This document shows positions 1 through 5,090 of a stretch of 6,367 nt of DNA, one piece after another. The first letter of the stretch is position 1. The number at the start of each line of letters is the position of its first letter. The notes beneath the pieces were generated by a model, which did no database searches, was not told the DNA's origin, and worked only from the letters and a program-made list of their open reading frames with translations. The DNA is from an uncultured Clostridia bacterium (lineage in GTDB: Bacteria; Bacillota; Clostridia; Oscillospirales; Oscillospiraceae). The translations under genes and the position numbers were made by a program. The stretch covers positions 1-6,367 of the forward strand of contig CAMGRA010000051.1 of NCBI GenBank assembly GCA_946061345.1, given 5' to 3'.

Positions 1-146
1 TCATGGCCATCGGCATGCACTGCCTGGGCTGCCCGTCCTCCCGCGGCGAGACCGTCGAGGAAGCCTGCATGGTTCACGGCGTCGACGCCGACGCTTTCCT
101 TGCCCAGGTCAACCGCTTCATCGAGGCCAGCGAGGAAAACAAGTAA
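1..146 (+). CDS. DUF1858 redox-disulfide protein, 3' end
   Basis: This is the C-terminal 47 or so residues of a small protein cut by the left window edge; the frame runs in from base 1 and stops at TAA 144-146. It reads as the C-terminal part of the DUF1858 / hybrid-cluster-protein-associated redox disulfide domain: a GMHCLGCPSSRGE block with the CxxC pair (cysteines encoded around bases 21-32), then ETVEEACMVHGVD and a short amphipathic helix. Family members are usually 60-80 residues, so roughly the first 20-30 residues lie outside the window. The CxxC is thought to be redox active, but a substrate has not been established for the family as far as I know. An additional Cys lies in the EEACMVHG segment. 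It is followed by a GC-rich hairpin and then trmK on the same strand. The ATG at 3-5 is probably internal (the MAIGMHC region), not the true start. Confidence 0.85.
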   Translation, partial: MAIGMHCLGCPSSRGETVEEACMVHGVDADAFLAQVNRFIEASEENK

Positions 147-157
147 ACATACCTGTC

Positions 158-190
158 GTGCCCGGTACCGGTGTCGCCGGTGCCGGGCAC
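158..190 (+). terminator. GC-rich hairpin between DUF1858 gene and trmK
   Basis: A 14-bp stem with one T-G wobble (158-171 pairing with 177-190) closes a 5-nt loop TGTCG. It begins 11 nt after the DUF1858 stop. The sequence after it is AATTATGG, not a T-run, so it is a weak candidate for intrinsic termination. It could equally stabilise the 3' end of the upstream mRNA or mark a processing site. It ends only six bases before the trmK Shine-Dalgarno sequence, so it could affect loading of ribosomes on trmK. Confidence 0.4.
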
Positions 191-205
191 AATTATGGAG
201 GCCCT

Positions 206-907
206 ATGAAACTACCCATTTCCAAACGGCTGCTGTGCTGTGCCGCACAGGTGCCCCGGGGAGCGCGGATCGCCGACATCGGCTGTGACCACGGCTATCT
301 GAGCATCCATCTGCTCCGAACGGGCCAAATTGCCTTTGCCCACGCCTGCGACCTGCGGGAAAAGCCCCTGCAGCGTGCCATGGAGAACGCCCAGCGCTTC
401 GGCGTGGCGGAAAAAATGCGCTTTTCCTGCGCCGACGGCCTGCAGGCGGTGGACCCGGAGCAGATCGACACCGTGGCCTGCGCCGGGATGGGCGGCGACC
501 TGATCGCCCAGATCCTCCGGGATGCGCCCTGGCTCAAGGACGGACGCTTCCGTCTGATCCTGCAGCCCCAATCCTCGGGGCAGGACCTGCGGCGGGCACT
601 GTCGGAGGAGGGCTTCGGCATCGAAAAGGAGGCCCTGGTGGAGGACGGCGGCTTCCTCTATTACATCATCACCGCGCGCTTCGGCGGCAGTCAGCCCCTG
701 ACCCCCGGACAGCAGTATTGCTCTCCGGCGCTGCTGCACAGCGGCGACAGCCTCCTGCCGCGCTATCTTGCGCGCATTGAGCAGGCCCTGGCCCTGACCC
801 TGGAGGGCATCGGCAGAGCCTCCGACCCGGCAGCCCGTGAGAAGCTGCCCTATTACCGCACCGCTCTGGACGAGGTGCGGGAAATGCAGCGGCAGCTTCC
901 GCGCTGA
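206..907 (+). CDS. trmK: tRNA (adenine(22)-N1)-methyltransferase TrmK
   Basis: This is a class I SAM-dependent methyltransferase of 233 residues, close to the usual TrmK length of about 225-240. In the family it methylates N1 of A22 in the D-loop of certain tRNAs in the cytosol. The SAM-binding motif I is seen at residues 23-32 (ADIGCDHGYL), an acidic post-motif at D49, and the catalytic-region motif CAGMGGD at 92-98. A LQPQSS segment at 119-124 and an EDGGFLYY segment follow, and then a helical C-terminal arm typical of TrmK. The ATG at 206 is chosen because GGAGG lies at 197-201 and the protein then begins MKLPISKRL, matching the family N-terminus; the open frame extends upstream to 158 through the hairpin, which is not credible. 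In many Firmicutes trmK is followed by a Nif3-like gene; here it is followed by psd after 88 bp. The family assignment is firm; substrate specificity is by family. Confidence 0.93.
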   Translation: MKLPISKRLLCCAAQVPRGARIADIGCDHGYLSIHLLRTGQIAFAHACDLREKPLQRAMENAQRFGVAEKMRFSCADGLQAVDPEQIDTVACAGMGGDLIAQILRDAPWLKDGRFRLILQPQSSGQDLRRALSEEGFGIEKEALVEDGGFLYYIITARFGGSQPLTPGQQYCSPALLHSGDSLLPRYLARIEQALALTLEGIGRASDPAAREKLPYYRTALDEVREMQRQLPR

Positions 908-923
908 ACGCTGTAAAAACCCG

Positions 924-976
924 GCGGGGATCTGCGCAAAAGCGCCCTTTCCCGCGAAAAAAACATGGTATCATTT
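924..976 (+). promoter_or_regulatory. Hairpin plus possible extended -10 upstream of psd
   Basis: In the 88-bp trmK-psd gap there is an imperfect hairpin: GCGGGGA pairs with TTTCCCGC, and inside it GCGC-AAAA-GCGC. After it comes TGGTATCAT at 966-974, which resembles an extended -10 element (TGn-TATaAT). The best -35 candidate, TTTCCC at 948-953, is only 15 nt upstream and weak. No T-run follows the hairpin. I can say only that psd may have its own promoter here; read-through from trmK is equally possible. Confidence 0.25.
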
Positions 977-995
977 GCCCAAGGAGGGGAACCCT

Positions 996-1853
996 ATGCA
1001 AGTATGGAACCGCACAGCGCTGGTCGAGGAGCCCGAGGTGGGCGCAGTTGCCATCCGCTTTGCCTACGGCACCGTGCCAGGACGTTTTCTGGCCAAGACC
1101 ATTCTCTGCCGCAAGCCTGTCACCCGGCTCTACGCCGCCTGGCAGAAGTCTCCCCTCTCCCGGGGCAAGGTGAAAAAGTTCATGGCGCGCTACAAAATCG
1201 ACGTTTCCGACTGTACCGAGCAGGAATTTCACGATTTCAACGCCTTTTTCACCCGGCAGAGAAAATGTTATGTAAACCAAACAGTAGACCGTGAGCTGCC
1301 CGCCGTCGCCGACTCCAAACTGACGGCCCTTCCCATCGCCGACGACAGCGTTTTTTCCGTCAAGGGCGTGCCCTATACCACGGCGGAGCTGCTGGACAAC
1401 GCGGCGTTGGCGGAGACCTACCGGGGCGGCCTGTGTCTGATCTTCCGCCTGTCGCCGGACGACTACCACCGCTATGCCTATCCCGACAGCGGCAGCCGGG
1501 AGCAGGAGGTCCGCATCCCCGGCGTCCTGCACACGGTCAACCCCATCGCGGCGGACCTGAAGGTCTACCGCCGCAATGCCCGGTGCTACAGCCTTCTGCA
1601 CACGGCCCACTTCGGCGACGTGGTGCAGATGGAGGTGGGGGCGCTGCTGGTGGGAAAGATCGTCAACCACCAGACAGAAGCCGGCTCTATGGAAAAGCTG
1701 GGGGAAAAGGGCTATTTCGAGTACGGCGGCTCGACGGTGATCCTGCTGCTTCAGCAGGGGGCTGTTCAGATGGACGAGGACATCTTACATTATAGTTCAA
1801 AGGGCATCGAGACCAAGGTGCGCCTGGGCGAACGGATCGGAGCGGCGCTATGA
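996..1853 (+). CDS. psd: Phosphatidylserine decarboxylase proenzyme
   Basis: A 285-residue pyruvoyl-dependent decarboxylase proenzyme that converts phosphatidylserine to phosphatidylethanolamine at the cytoplasmic membrane. The self-cleavage motif is FEYGGSTV at residues 241-248; S246 should become the pyruvoyl group, splitting the chain into a large beta and a short (about 40 residue) alpha subunit. Conserved blocks include ADSKLT (D106), SPDDYHRY (H158) and LHTVNPIA (H179). D106, H158 and S246 fit the Asp-His-Ser processing triad of the family. The N-terminal part (FNAFFTRQ, 81-88) is the usual PSD helix region. ATG 996 is preceded by an excellent AAGGAGGGG at 981-989; the frame is open further upstream but only through trmK and the gap. 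The stop overlaps the next start (ATGA), implying translational coupling with the Cys-rich protein. No pssA is visible in this window. The family call is very secure. Confidence 0.94.
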   Translation: MQVWNRTALVEEPEVGAVAIRFAYGTVPGRFLAKTILCRKPVTRLYAAWQKSPLSRGKVKKFMARYKIDVSDCTEQEFHDFNAFFTRQRKCYVNQTVDRELPAVADSKLTALPIADDSVFSVKGVPYTTAELLDNAALAETYRGGLCLIFRLSPDDYHRYAYPDSGSREQEVRIPGVLHTVNPIAADLKVYRRNARCYSLLHTAHFGDVVQMEVGALLVGKIVNHQTEAGSMEKLGEKGYFEYGGSTVILLLQQGAVQMDEDILHYSSKGIETKVRLGERIGAAL

Positions 1854-2107
1854 GCTATCGTTTCTTTCAAAACCGCCAGTGTGAATATTTCCCCTGCCAC
1901 AAGACGGCGAAGGAGGACAGCTTCAACTGCCTGTTCTGCTACTGTCCCCTCTACCCTCTGGGCGAGAAGTGCGGCGGCTGCTTTACCTATACGGAAAGCG
2001 GCATCAAGGACTGTTCCGGCTGCCTGTTTCCCCATTGCCCGGAGAGTTACGACGAAATTTGCCGGCGATTTTCCGAGGTAGCGGAGCTTTGCCGCCGGAA
2101 GGATTGA
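1850..2107 (+). CDS. Cysteine-rich small domain protein (PF04071-like)
   Basis: An 85-residue protein with 12 cysteines (11, 16, 27, 30, 32, 41, 44, 55, 58, 63, 71, 81). The spacing includes CxxCxC at 27-32, CGGC at 41-44 and CSGC at 55-58, with conserved blocks FFQN, CEYFPCHK, FNCLFCYCPLY and GIKDCSGCLFPH. This matches the 'cysteine-rich small domain' / zf-like family PF04071 as I know it. No signal peptide or membrane segment is seen, so it should be cytosolic; the clusters suggest Zn or Fe-S binding. The biochemical function of the family is not established. Its ATG overlaps the psd TGA by 4 bp, so it is probably translated by coupled re-initiation after psd. It is the last gene of the plus-strand run before the tRNA. 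The coupling suggests, but does not show, a link to PSD. Confidence 0.88.
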   Translation: MSYRFFQNRQCEYFPCHKTAKEDSFNCLFCYCPLYPLGEKCGGCFTYTESGIKDCSGCLFPHCPESYDEICRRFSEVAELCRRKD

Positions 2108-2132
2108 AAATTTTTCGGAAAAAGCAATTTTC
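2106..2132 (+). terminator. Weak A/T-rich hairpin after the Cys-rich gene
   Basis: GAAAATT at 2106-2112 pairs with AATTTTC at 2126-2132, with a further TTT-CGG-AAA inside. It overlaps the stop codon of the preceding gene, and a short T-rich stretch (2141-2145) follows after 8 bases. The stem is almost all A-T, so termination would be weak. It also abuts the tRNA promoter, and some psd transcripts may read into the tRNA. Confidence 0.25.
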
Positions 2133-2135
2133 TGC

Positions 2136-2163
2136 TTGACTTTTTCAAGAATCTGCATATAAT
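2136..2163 (+). promoter_or_regulatory. Sigma-A promoter of tRNA-Gln
   Basis: The -35 element TTGACT (2136-2141) and the perfect -10 TATAAT (2158-2163) are separated by 16 bp. Transcription would start near 2170, about 22 nt before the mature tRNA 5' end. The match is close to the housekeeping consensus, as expected for a stable-RNA gene. Confidence 0.85.
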
Positions 2164-2191
2164 TAGATATGCGTTTTGACGCGAGGCAAAT

Positions 2192-2265
2192 AGCGGGTTT
2201 GTGTAATGGTAGCACACCGGACTCTGACTCCGTTTGTGAGGGTTCGAATCCTTCACCCGCTGCCA
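2192..2265 (+). tRNA. tRNA-Gln (anticodon CTG)
   Basis: A complete 74-nt tRNA with encoded CCA. The acceptor AGCGGGT (2192-2198) pairs with ACCCGCT, with discriminator G and CCA at 2263-2265. The D arm is GTGT/GCAC with loop AATGGTA. The anticodon stem is CCGGA/TCCGT with loop CTCTGAC, placing anticodon CTG at 2224-2226, which reads CAG (Gln). The T arm is GAGGG-TTCGAAT-CCTTC. Two oddities are seen: the outermost anticodon-stem pair (27-43) is a C-T mismatch, and 51-63 is a G-T wobble. It has its own promoter upstream and intrinsic terminator directly downstream. Its last 21 nt are duplicated at 2425-2445. Confidence 0.95.
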
Positions 2266-2321
2266 AAAAAACAGTCGTCCCAGCCGGGACGGCTGTTTTT
2301 TTACGCAAACGGCAAGGATTC
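2245..2321 (+). repeat. 77-bp direct repeat, copy 1 (tRNA 3' end + terminator)
   Basis: Identical to 2425-2501 except for one base (A at 2309, G at 2489); the offset is exactly 180 bp. It holds the last 21 nt of tRNA-Gln from within the T-loop, the whole terminator and 19 bp beyond. The ends are inverted: TTCGAATCCTT at 2243-2253 and AAGGATTCGAA at 2314-2324, an 11-bp perfect inverted pair in this copy. The unit is therefore a palindromic module with a terminator hairpin at its centre. Confidence 0.97.
2265..2302 (+). terminator. Intrinsic terminator of tRNA-Gln (copy 1)
   Basis: Seven A's, then CAGTCGTCCC, a 4-nt loop AGCC (2282-2285), GGGACGGCTG and seven T's (2296-2302). This gives a 10-bp GC-rich stem (one T-G wobble) that can extend by 7 A-T pairs. 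The A-tract begins with the last A of the tRNA CCA, so release occurs right after the tRNA. The symmetric A/T tails would let it work in both directions. Confidence 0.93.
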
Positions 2322-2375
2322 GAATGGTTTGATCGGCTATCCGTGGCGCGAAAGGGCCGGGTTTTCCTCCGCAAA

Positions 2376-2400
2376 GAAAACAGTCCGGTGGACTGTTTTC
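2376..2400 (+). terminator. Perfect 11-bp hairpin between the two repeat copies
   Basis: GAAAACAGTCC (2376-2386), loop GGT, GGACTGTTTTC (2390-2400). Its AAAACAGTC/GACTGTTTT arms share sequence with the AAAACAGTC of the tRNA terminator. Only four T's are present and they are inside the stem, so it is a modest terminator at best. It may be a decayed or diverged relative of the flanking terminators. The rest of the 103-bp spacer (2322-2424) shows no gene or other recognisable element. Confidence 0.6.
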
Positions 2401-2424
2401 CGATGCTCCGCCCATACCTCACGC

Positions 2425-2501
2425 CGAATCCTTCACCCGCTGCCAAAAAAACAGTCGTCCCAGCCGGGACGGCTGTTTTTTTACGCAAGCGGCAAGGATT
2501 C
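2425..2501 (+). repeat. 77-bp direct repeat, copy 2 (partial tRNA-Gln 3' end + terminator)
   Basis: Copies 76 of 77 bases of 2245-2321. It carries only 21 nt of the tRNA (T-loop to CCA, 2425-2445), so it is not a functional tRNA; upstream of 2425 the similarity stops abruptly. The outer inverted arms here are GAATCCTT / AAGGATTC (8 bp; the next base pair is broken by A at 2502). The 2445-2482 segment is an intact second copy of the terminator with seven T's. Confidence 0.97.
2445..2482 (+). terminator. Second copy of the tRNA-Gln terminator
   Basis: Base-for-base identical to 2265-2302, lying 180 bp downstream inside the second repeat. It would back up the first terminator. Because the flanking A and T tracts are symmetric, it may also stop minus-strand transcripts from azlCD. 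Confidence 0.85.
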
Positions 2502-2524
2502 AACTGACGAGCAGCACCCTGCTG

Positions 2525-2569
2525 TGAAGAAGCGCACTTTTGTCTGCCGGACAAAAGTGCGCTTCTTCA
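2525..2569. terminator. Perfect 20-bp-stem hairpin between tRNA region and azlD
   Basis: A perfect inverted repeat: 2525-2544 (TGAAGAAGCGCACTTTTGTC) pairs with 2550-2569 around a 5-nt loop TGCCG. It starts 7 bp beyond the end of azlD (whose stop is at 2576-2578 on the minus strand) and faces the convergent tRNA unit. No T-run follows on either strand, so it may be a bidirectional hairpin protecting mRNA 3' ends, or a dispersed palindromic repeat. It is most likely the 3'-end structure of the azlCD mRNA. Confidence 0.6.
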
Positions 2570-2575
2570 ATCATG

Positions 2576-2905
2576 TCATCCGGGAAAGACCAACTGCACC
2601 AGCAGTATATAACAGACGGTGCCGCTGATGATACTCAGCAGCGTATTGCGCTTCCAGACGTAGGTCAGGACCACCAGCAGCCCGGCGGCGATCTGCGGAA
2701 CAAAAGCCCCCGCCGACGTAAAGCGCATATCCTTCAGGCAGTATACCACCAGCATCCCCATGATCGCATAGGGCAGGACGTTGCCTAGATAGGTGATCAG
2801 CGCCGGCGTTCTGCGATTGCCAAGCACCGAAAAGGGCAGAAAACGCAGCACAGCCGTCACTGCGGCCATGATCGCGATGGCCTCTATGGAATACAGCTTA
2901 TCCAT
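2576..2905 (-). CDS. azlD: Branched-chain amino acid exporter small subunit AzlD
   Basis: A 109-residue hydrophobic protein with about four membrane segments (roughly 8-25, 38-57, 68-85 and 90-107). It matches the AzlD family in length and in the motifs AVTAVLRFLPF near the N-terminus and LGNVLPYAIMGMLVVYCLKD (40-59). In the family it pairs with AzlC to export branched-chain amino acids and analogues (the azl name comes from 4-azaleucine resistance in Bacillus). Its ATG overlaps the end of azlC by 8 bp (azlC TAA at 2898-2900), so the two are translationally coupled. The gene ends beside a long perfect hairpin and converges on the tRNA-Gln unit. The family call is strong; substrate is by family. 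Confidence 0.92.
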   Translation of the reverse strand: MDKLYSIEAIAIMAAVTAVLRFLPFSVLGNRRTPALITYLGNVLPYAIMGMLVVYCLKDMRFTSAGAFVPQIAAGLLVVLTYVWKRNTLLSIISGTVCYILLVQLVFPG

Positions 2906-3578
2906 CCGTTTTCACTTCCTTTTTGATATAGCCCTTGGAAACGAGAGCCGCCGCAATGATCAGCATGGCCGGGATCAAAAAGCGGTCCGGTCCGAAAAGC
3001 AGCAGGCAGGCTACAGATACGACAACCCCGCACACGGCGGAAAAATGCTGTTTCCCATGGAGCCACTGGTTCGTAAAAACCGTCAGGAAAAGCGCCGTCA
3101 GCGCAAAGTCGATCCCCTCTGTATTAAACCGCAGGACAGACCCCAGCACGGAACCGATCGCCGTTCCCAGCACCCAATAGCTCTGGTCAAGGATCGAGAC
3201 CAGAAAATAATAGTCCGGGTTCTTTTCTGCACTGCACACGATGGAGTAGGTCTCATCGGTGAGGCTGAAGATCAGGTACGGCTTCTTTGCTCCCGCATCC
3301 TGATATTTTTCGACCATCGAGAGGCCGTAAAACAGATGCCTTGCGTTGACCATCAGCGTGGTCAGCGCCACCGACAGGAGCGATACGCCGGACGTGAGCA
3401 GTCCGACGCCGATGTACTGCATGGAGCCTGCATAGAGGAACAGGCTCATGGCCAGCGCCCACCCGATGCCGTAGCCGTTGGCTTTCATGACGATACCGAA
3501 GCCCGCCCCCAGCACAAGGTACCCGGCCATCACCGGGAGCGTGGCCTTCACCGCCCTTTTTATATTCTTTGATCTCAT
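2898..3578 (-). CDS. azlC: Branched-chain amino acid exporter large subunit AzlC
   Basis: A 226-residue inner-membrane protein of the AzlC family, the large partner of AzlD in efflux of branched-chain amino acids. Typical blocks are LVLGAGFGIVM (21-31), FLYAGSMQYIGV (47-58), MVNARHLFYGLS (76-87), SLTDETYSIV (105-114), DQSYWVLGTAIGS (131-143) and EGIDFALTALFL (154-165). Several of the long hydrophobic stretches are membrane segments. The start is placed at the ATG ending at 3578, giving MRSKNIKRAV; it has AAGGG 7 nt upstream, and the 22 extra residues available upstream (MQLFHTLQVV...) are unlike the family and fall in the leader. A basic N-terminus precedes the first helix. No regulator gene (AzlB/Lrp type) is adjacent. 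Confidence 0.92.
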   Translation of the reverse strand: MRSKNIKRAVKATLPVMAGYLVLGAGFGIVMKANGYGIGWALAMSLFLYAGSMQYIGVGLLTSGVSLLSVALTTLMVNARHLFYGLSMVEKYQDAGAKKPYLIFSLTDETYSIVCSAEKNPDYYFLVSILDQSYWVLGTAIGSVLGSVLRFNTEGIDFALTALFLTVFTNQWLHGKQHFSAVCGVVVSVACLLLFGPDRFLIPAMLIIAAALVSKGYIKKEVKTDG

Positions 3579-3675
3579 GTTTCTACCCTTTTTCTTGGCT
3601 GTTTTATGGAATGACACAACTTGCAGTGTATGAAAAAGCTGCAAAGCTACTTATCCCGTACGCATTATTATAGCA
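3579..3675 (-). promoter_or_regulatory. azlCD promoter and leader
   Basis: On the minus strand an extended -10, TGC-TATAAT, is seen (TATAAT at 3672-3667, TGC at 3675-3673). The -35 region is poor (TGGATT at 17-bp spacing), as is common with extended -10 promoters. Start would be near 3660, giving a leader of about 80 nt. The leader holds an inverted pair TTGCAG ... CTGCAA with 12 nt between, which could be a small hairpin or an operator. No T-box or known riboswitch is recognised. Confidence 0.6.
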
Positions 3676-3809
3676 CAAGGACCGGGAGAAATCCACCGAC
3701 GATCCTCTCCGGGCGGCGGAAAAACCGCTTTCTTCGCCGCTGTTTTTTGCCTCTGCGGCAAGGCGCTTCCCGCATCCGTTAGCATACGGCGCTGCGTAAA
3801 GCCGGGGAA
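3676..3809. other. GC-rich intergenic region with several small hairpins
   Basis: This lies between the azlCD promoter and the stop of the next minus-strand gene. On the plus strand, GCGGCG (3713-3718) pairs with CGCCGC (3735-3740) and is followed by TGTTTTTT (3741-3748), a terminator shape, but no plus-strand gene precedes it. On the minus strand, TTGCC-GCAGA-GGCAA (3761-3747) and CCGT-ATGCTA-ACGG (within about 3775-3790) can form. None has a proper T-run in the minus direction. I see no clear terminator for the upstream minus-strand gene and no ORF. Confidence 0.35.
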
Positions 3810-5090
3810 CTATTTGTCCCGCAGACCCATCAACTGCTCATACACCCATTCCGGCTCCACGCCCTTGGTGCTGACGCTCACGACAATGCCGCCGTATTTC
3901 ACGCTGAAATTCATCCGCCAGCCATCACTGTCACCGCTGTCCTCAACCCGGTAGGCTCTTGCGTATACCGTATCCAGGGTCAGCTCCTCGGCGAGAAAGA
4001 TCGGGTGATCCACGATGAGCCGCAGCTCCTCCGGCAAGGATTCATAACGCGGGATCGGGTAGAGGGACAGGTCGTAATTCTGCCGGTCTGCCACACTCGT
4101 AAGCCTTGCGGCATCGCTCTCGTCATAGGCCTCCACGCACCAACGTAGTTCATCATAGTTTCTCGTCCACGCGCCGGACAAGCTGTTCTCGTGCTGGCTT
4201 TTTGTCCTGTTGATGCCTTCCTCCGTGAAGCCCTCGGGGACGCTTTGCAGCATATATCTGCCGAAGTCCGCGTCATTCTGCGCCTCGGCAAGGGACAGCG
4301 CCAGTTCAAAGCGTTCCGGGATGACCTCCGCCGTGACCGCCGTCAGGTCGGGTTTTCCCTCCTCATAGGAGGCAAAACGGGCAAGCACCTGGGAAAAATC
4401 CGCTTTCGCCTGTTCCAGATCCTGCGGCATAGCATCCAGCGAGAACATAAACGGGTGGCCGTTGATGTCGGCATAGGCAACTAGAGATACATCGCTGTCG
4501 GGCAGGCTGTATTGAAAAACGGTGTATTCCACCGCCCCGCAGACCGAGACCACAGGCTCCTCCGAATACACCAGATCGCAGCTCAGACTGTCTTCTGCAA
4601 AAATCACGGTGACAGGCGTCTCCGGGATAGAGGTGGTCACATGCAGGCAGACCTCCACCAGCTCGCCCTCTCCGATGAAGCCCGCATAGCCGGAAAACTC
4701 CATCCATTCCGTCTTTTTGCCGGGGAGCACTGCAGCAAGCTCCCGGTCACTCAGTTCCTCAGTGAAATAATCCGACGAATAAATACGGTCAACTGCGGTG
4801 AACGTGCCCATCTCGTTGAAATAGGCAGTCCATGGCTCGCCAGACTCCCCGGTCATGCTGCTTTCCTCGGCAGGTTCAGCAGTGCTGGGTGTGGAAACCG
4901 TCGGTTGATCGCTTGCCGGGGCAGTTTTCGGCAAAAGAACGGCAGCCGCTGCGGCAACCAGGCAGAAGCAAGCTGCCATAGCGCCCCATTTCACCCAACG
5001 TCTGCCCTTGGTTTTCGGTGCTTTGTCCGCCGCTTCCACATACTCCGGCGCGACAAGCTCCATCTGATCCAATAGATCCTTTCCTCTCAT
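3810..5090 (-). CDS. Membrane-anchored putative anti-sigma / sensor protein
   Basis: A 426-residue single-pass membrane protein. Residues 1-34 are cytosolic, starting MRGKDLLDQMELVAPEYVEAAD and ending in a basic cluster. Residues 35-53 are one hydrophobic Ala-rich helix, and 56-85 are a Ser/Thr/Pro/Glu linker; the rest is a large extracytoplasmic domain. No HxxxCxxC zinc anti-sigma motif is present. Two stretches end in a similar strand-turn-strand-helix pattern (about 202-240 and 392-424), suggesting two related halves, reminiscent of DUF4367-type C-terminal domains. Its ATG overlaps the stop of the ECF sigma gene by 4 bp, and a strong AAGGAGGG lies upstream, inside the sigma gene. The arrangement is that of a sigma and its membrane-bound antagonist, with the short N-terminal tail as the likely sigma contact. 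This role is inferred from position and topology only; a sigma-regulated envelope protein is the alternative. Confidence 0.8.
   Translation of the reverse strand: MRGKDLLDQMELVAPEYVEAADKAPKTKGRRWVKWGAMAACFCLVAAAAAVLLPKTAPASDQPTVSTPSTAEPAEESSMTGESGEPWTAYFNEMGTFTAVDRIYSSDYFTEELSDRELAAVLPGKKTEWMEFSGYAGFIGEGELVEVCLHVTTSIPETPVTVIFAEDSLSCDLVYSEEPVVSVCGAVEYTVFQYSLPDSDVSLVAYADINGHPFMFSLDAMPQDLEQAKADFSQVLARFASYEEGKPDLTAVTAEVIPERFELALSLAEAQNDADFGRYMLQSVPEGFTEEGINRTKSQHENSLSGAWTRNYDELRWCVEAYDESDAARLTSVADRQNYDLSLYPIPRYESLPEELRLIVDHPIFLAEELTLDTVYARAYRVEDSGDSDGWRMNFSVKYGGIVVSVSTKGVEPEWVYEQLMGLRDK

Noticed and set aside
669..1670. A minus-strand open frame of 333 codons opposite trmK and psd
   Set aside because: It is antisense to two confidently identified genes; in GC-rich DNA such long shadows are common.
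2245..2501. CRISPR array
   Set aside because: There are only two repeat copies of 77 bp with one 103-bp spacer, the repeat holds a tRNA end and a terminator, and no cas genes are present.
1790..2554. A long minus-strand open frame (254 codons) across the tRNA-Gln and the repeats, with a peptide repeated twice
   Set aside because: It is antisense to psd, the Cys-rich gene and tRNA-Gln, and its repeated peptide is only the translation of the 77-bp DNA repeat. No RBS or family resemblance is seen.
2206..2628. A plus-strand open frame (140 codons) running from within the tRNA through both terminators into azlD antisense
   Set aside because: It starts inside a mature tRNA and reads through two strong terminators and a perfect hairpin. 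Repeated peptide segments come from the DNA repeat.
2793..3572. A plus-strand open frame of 259 codons opposite azlC
   Set aside because: It is the shadow of azlC, which has clear family motifs and membrane segments on the minus strand. The plus-frame product is rich in His, Arg and Gln with no recognisable domain.
3713..3748. Plus-strand terminator-shaped hairpin with T-run
   Set aside because: No plus-strand gene or promoter was found upstream, so it is listed only as part of the hairpin-rich intergenic region.
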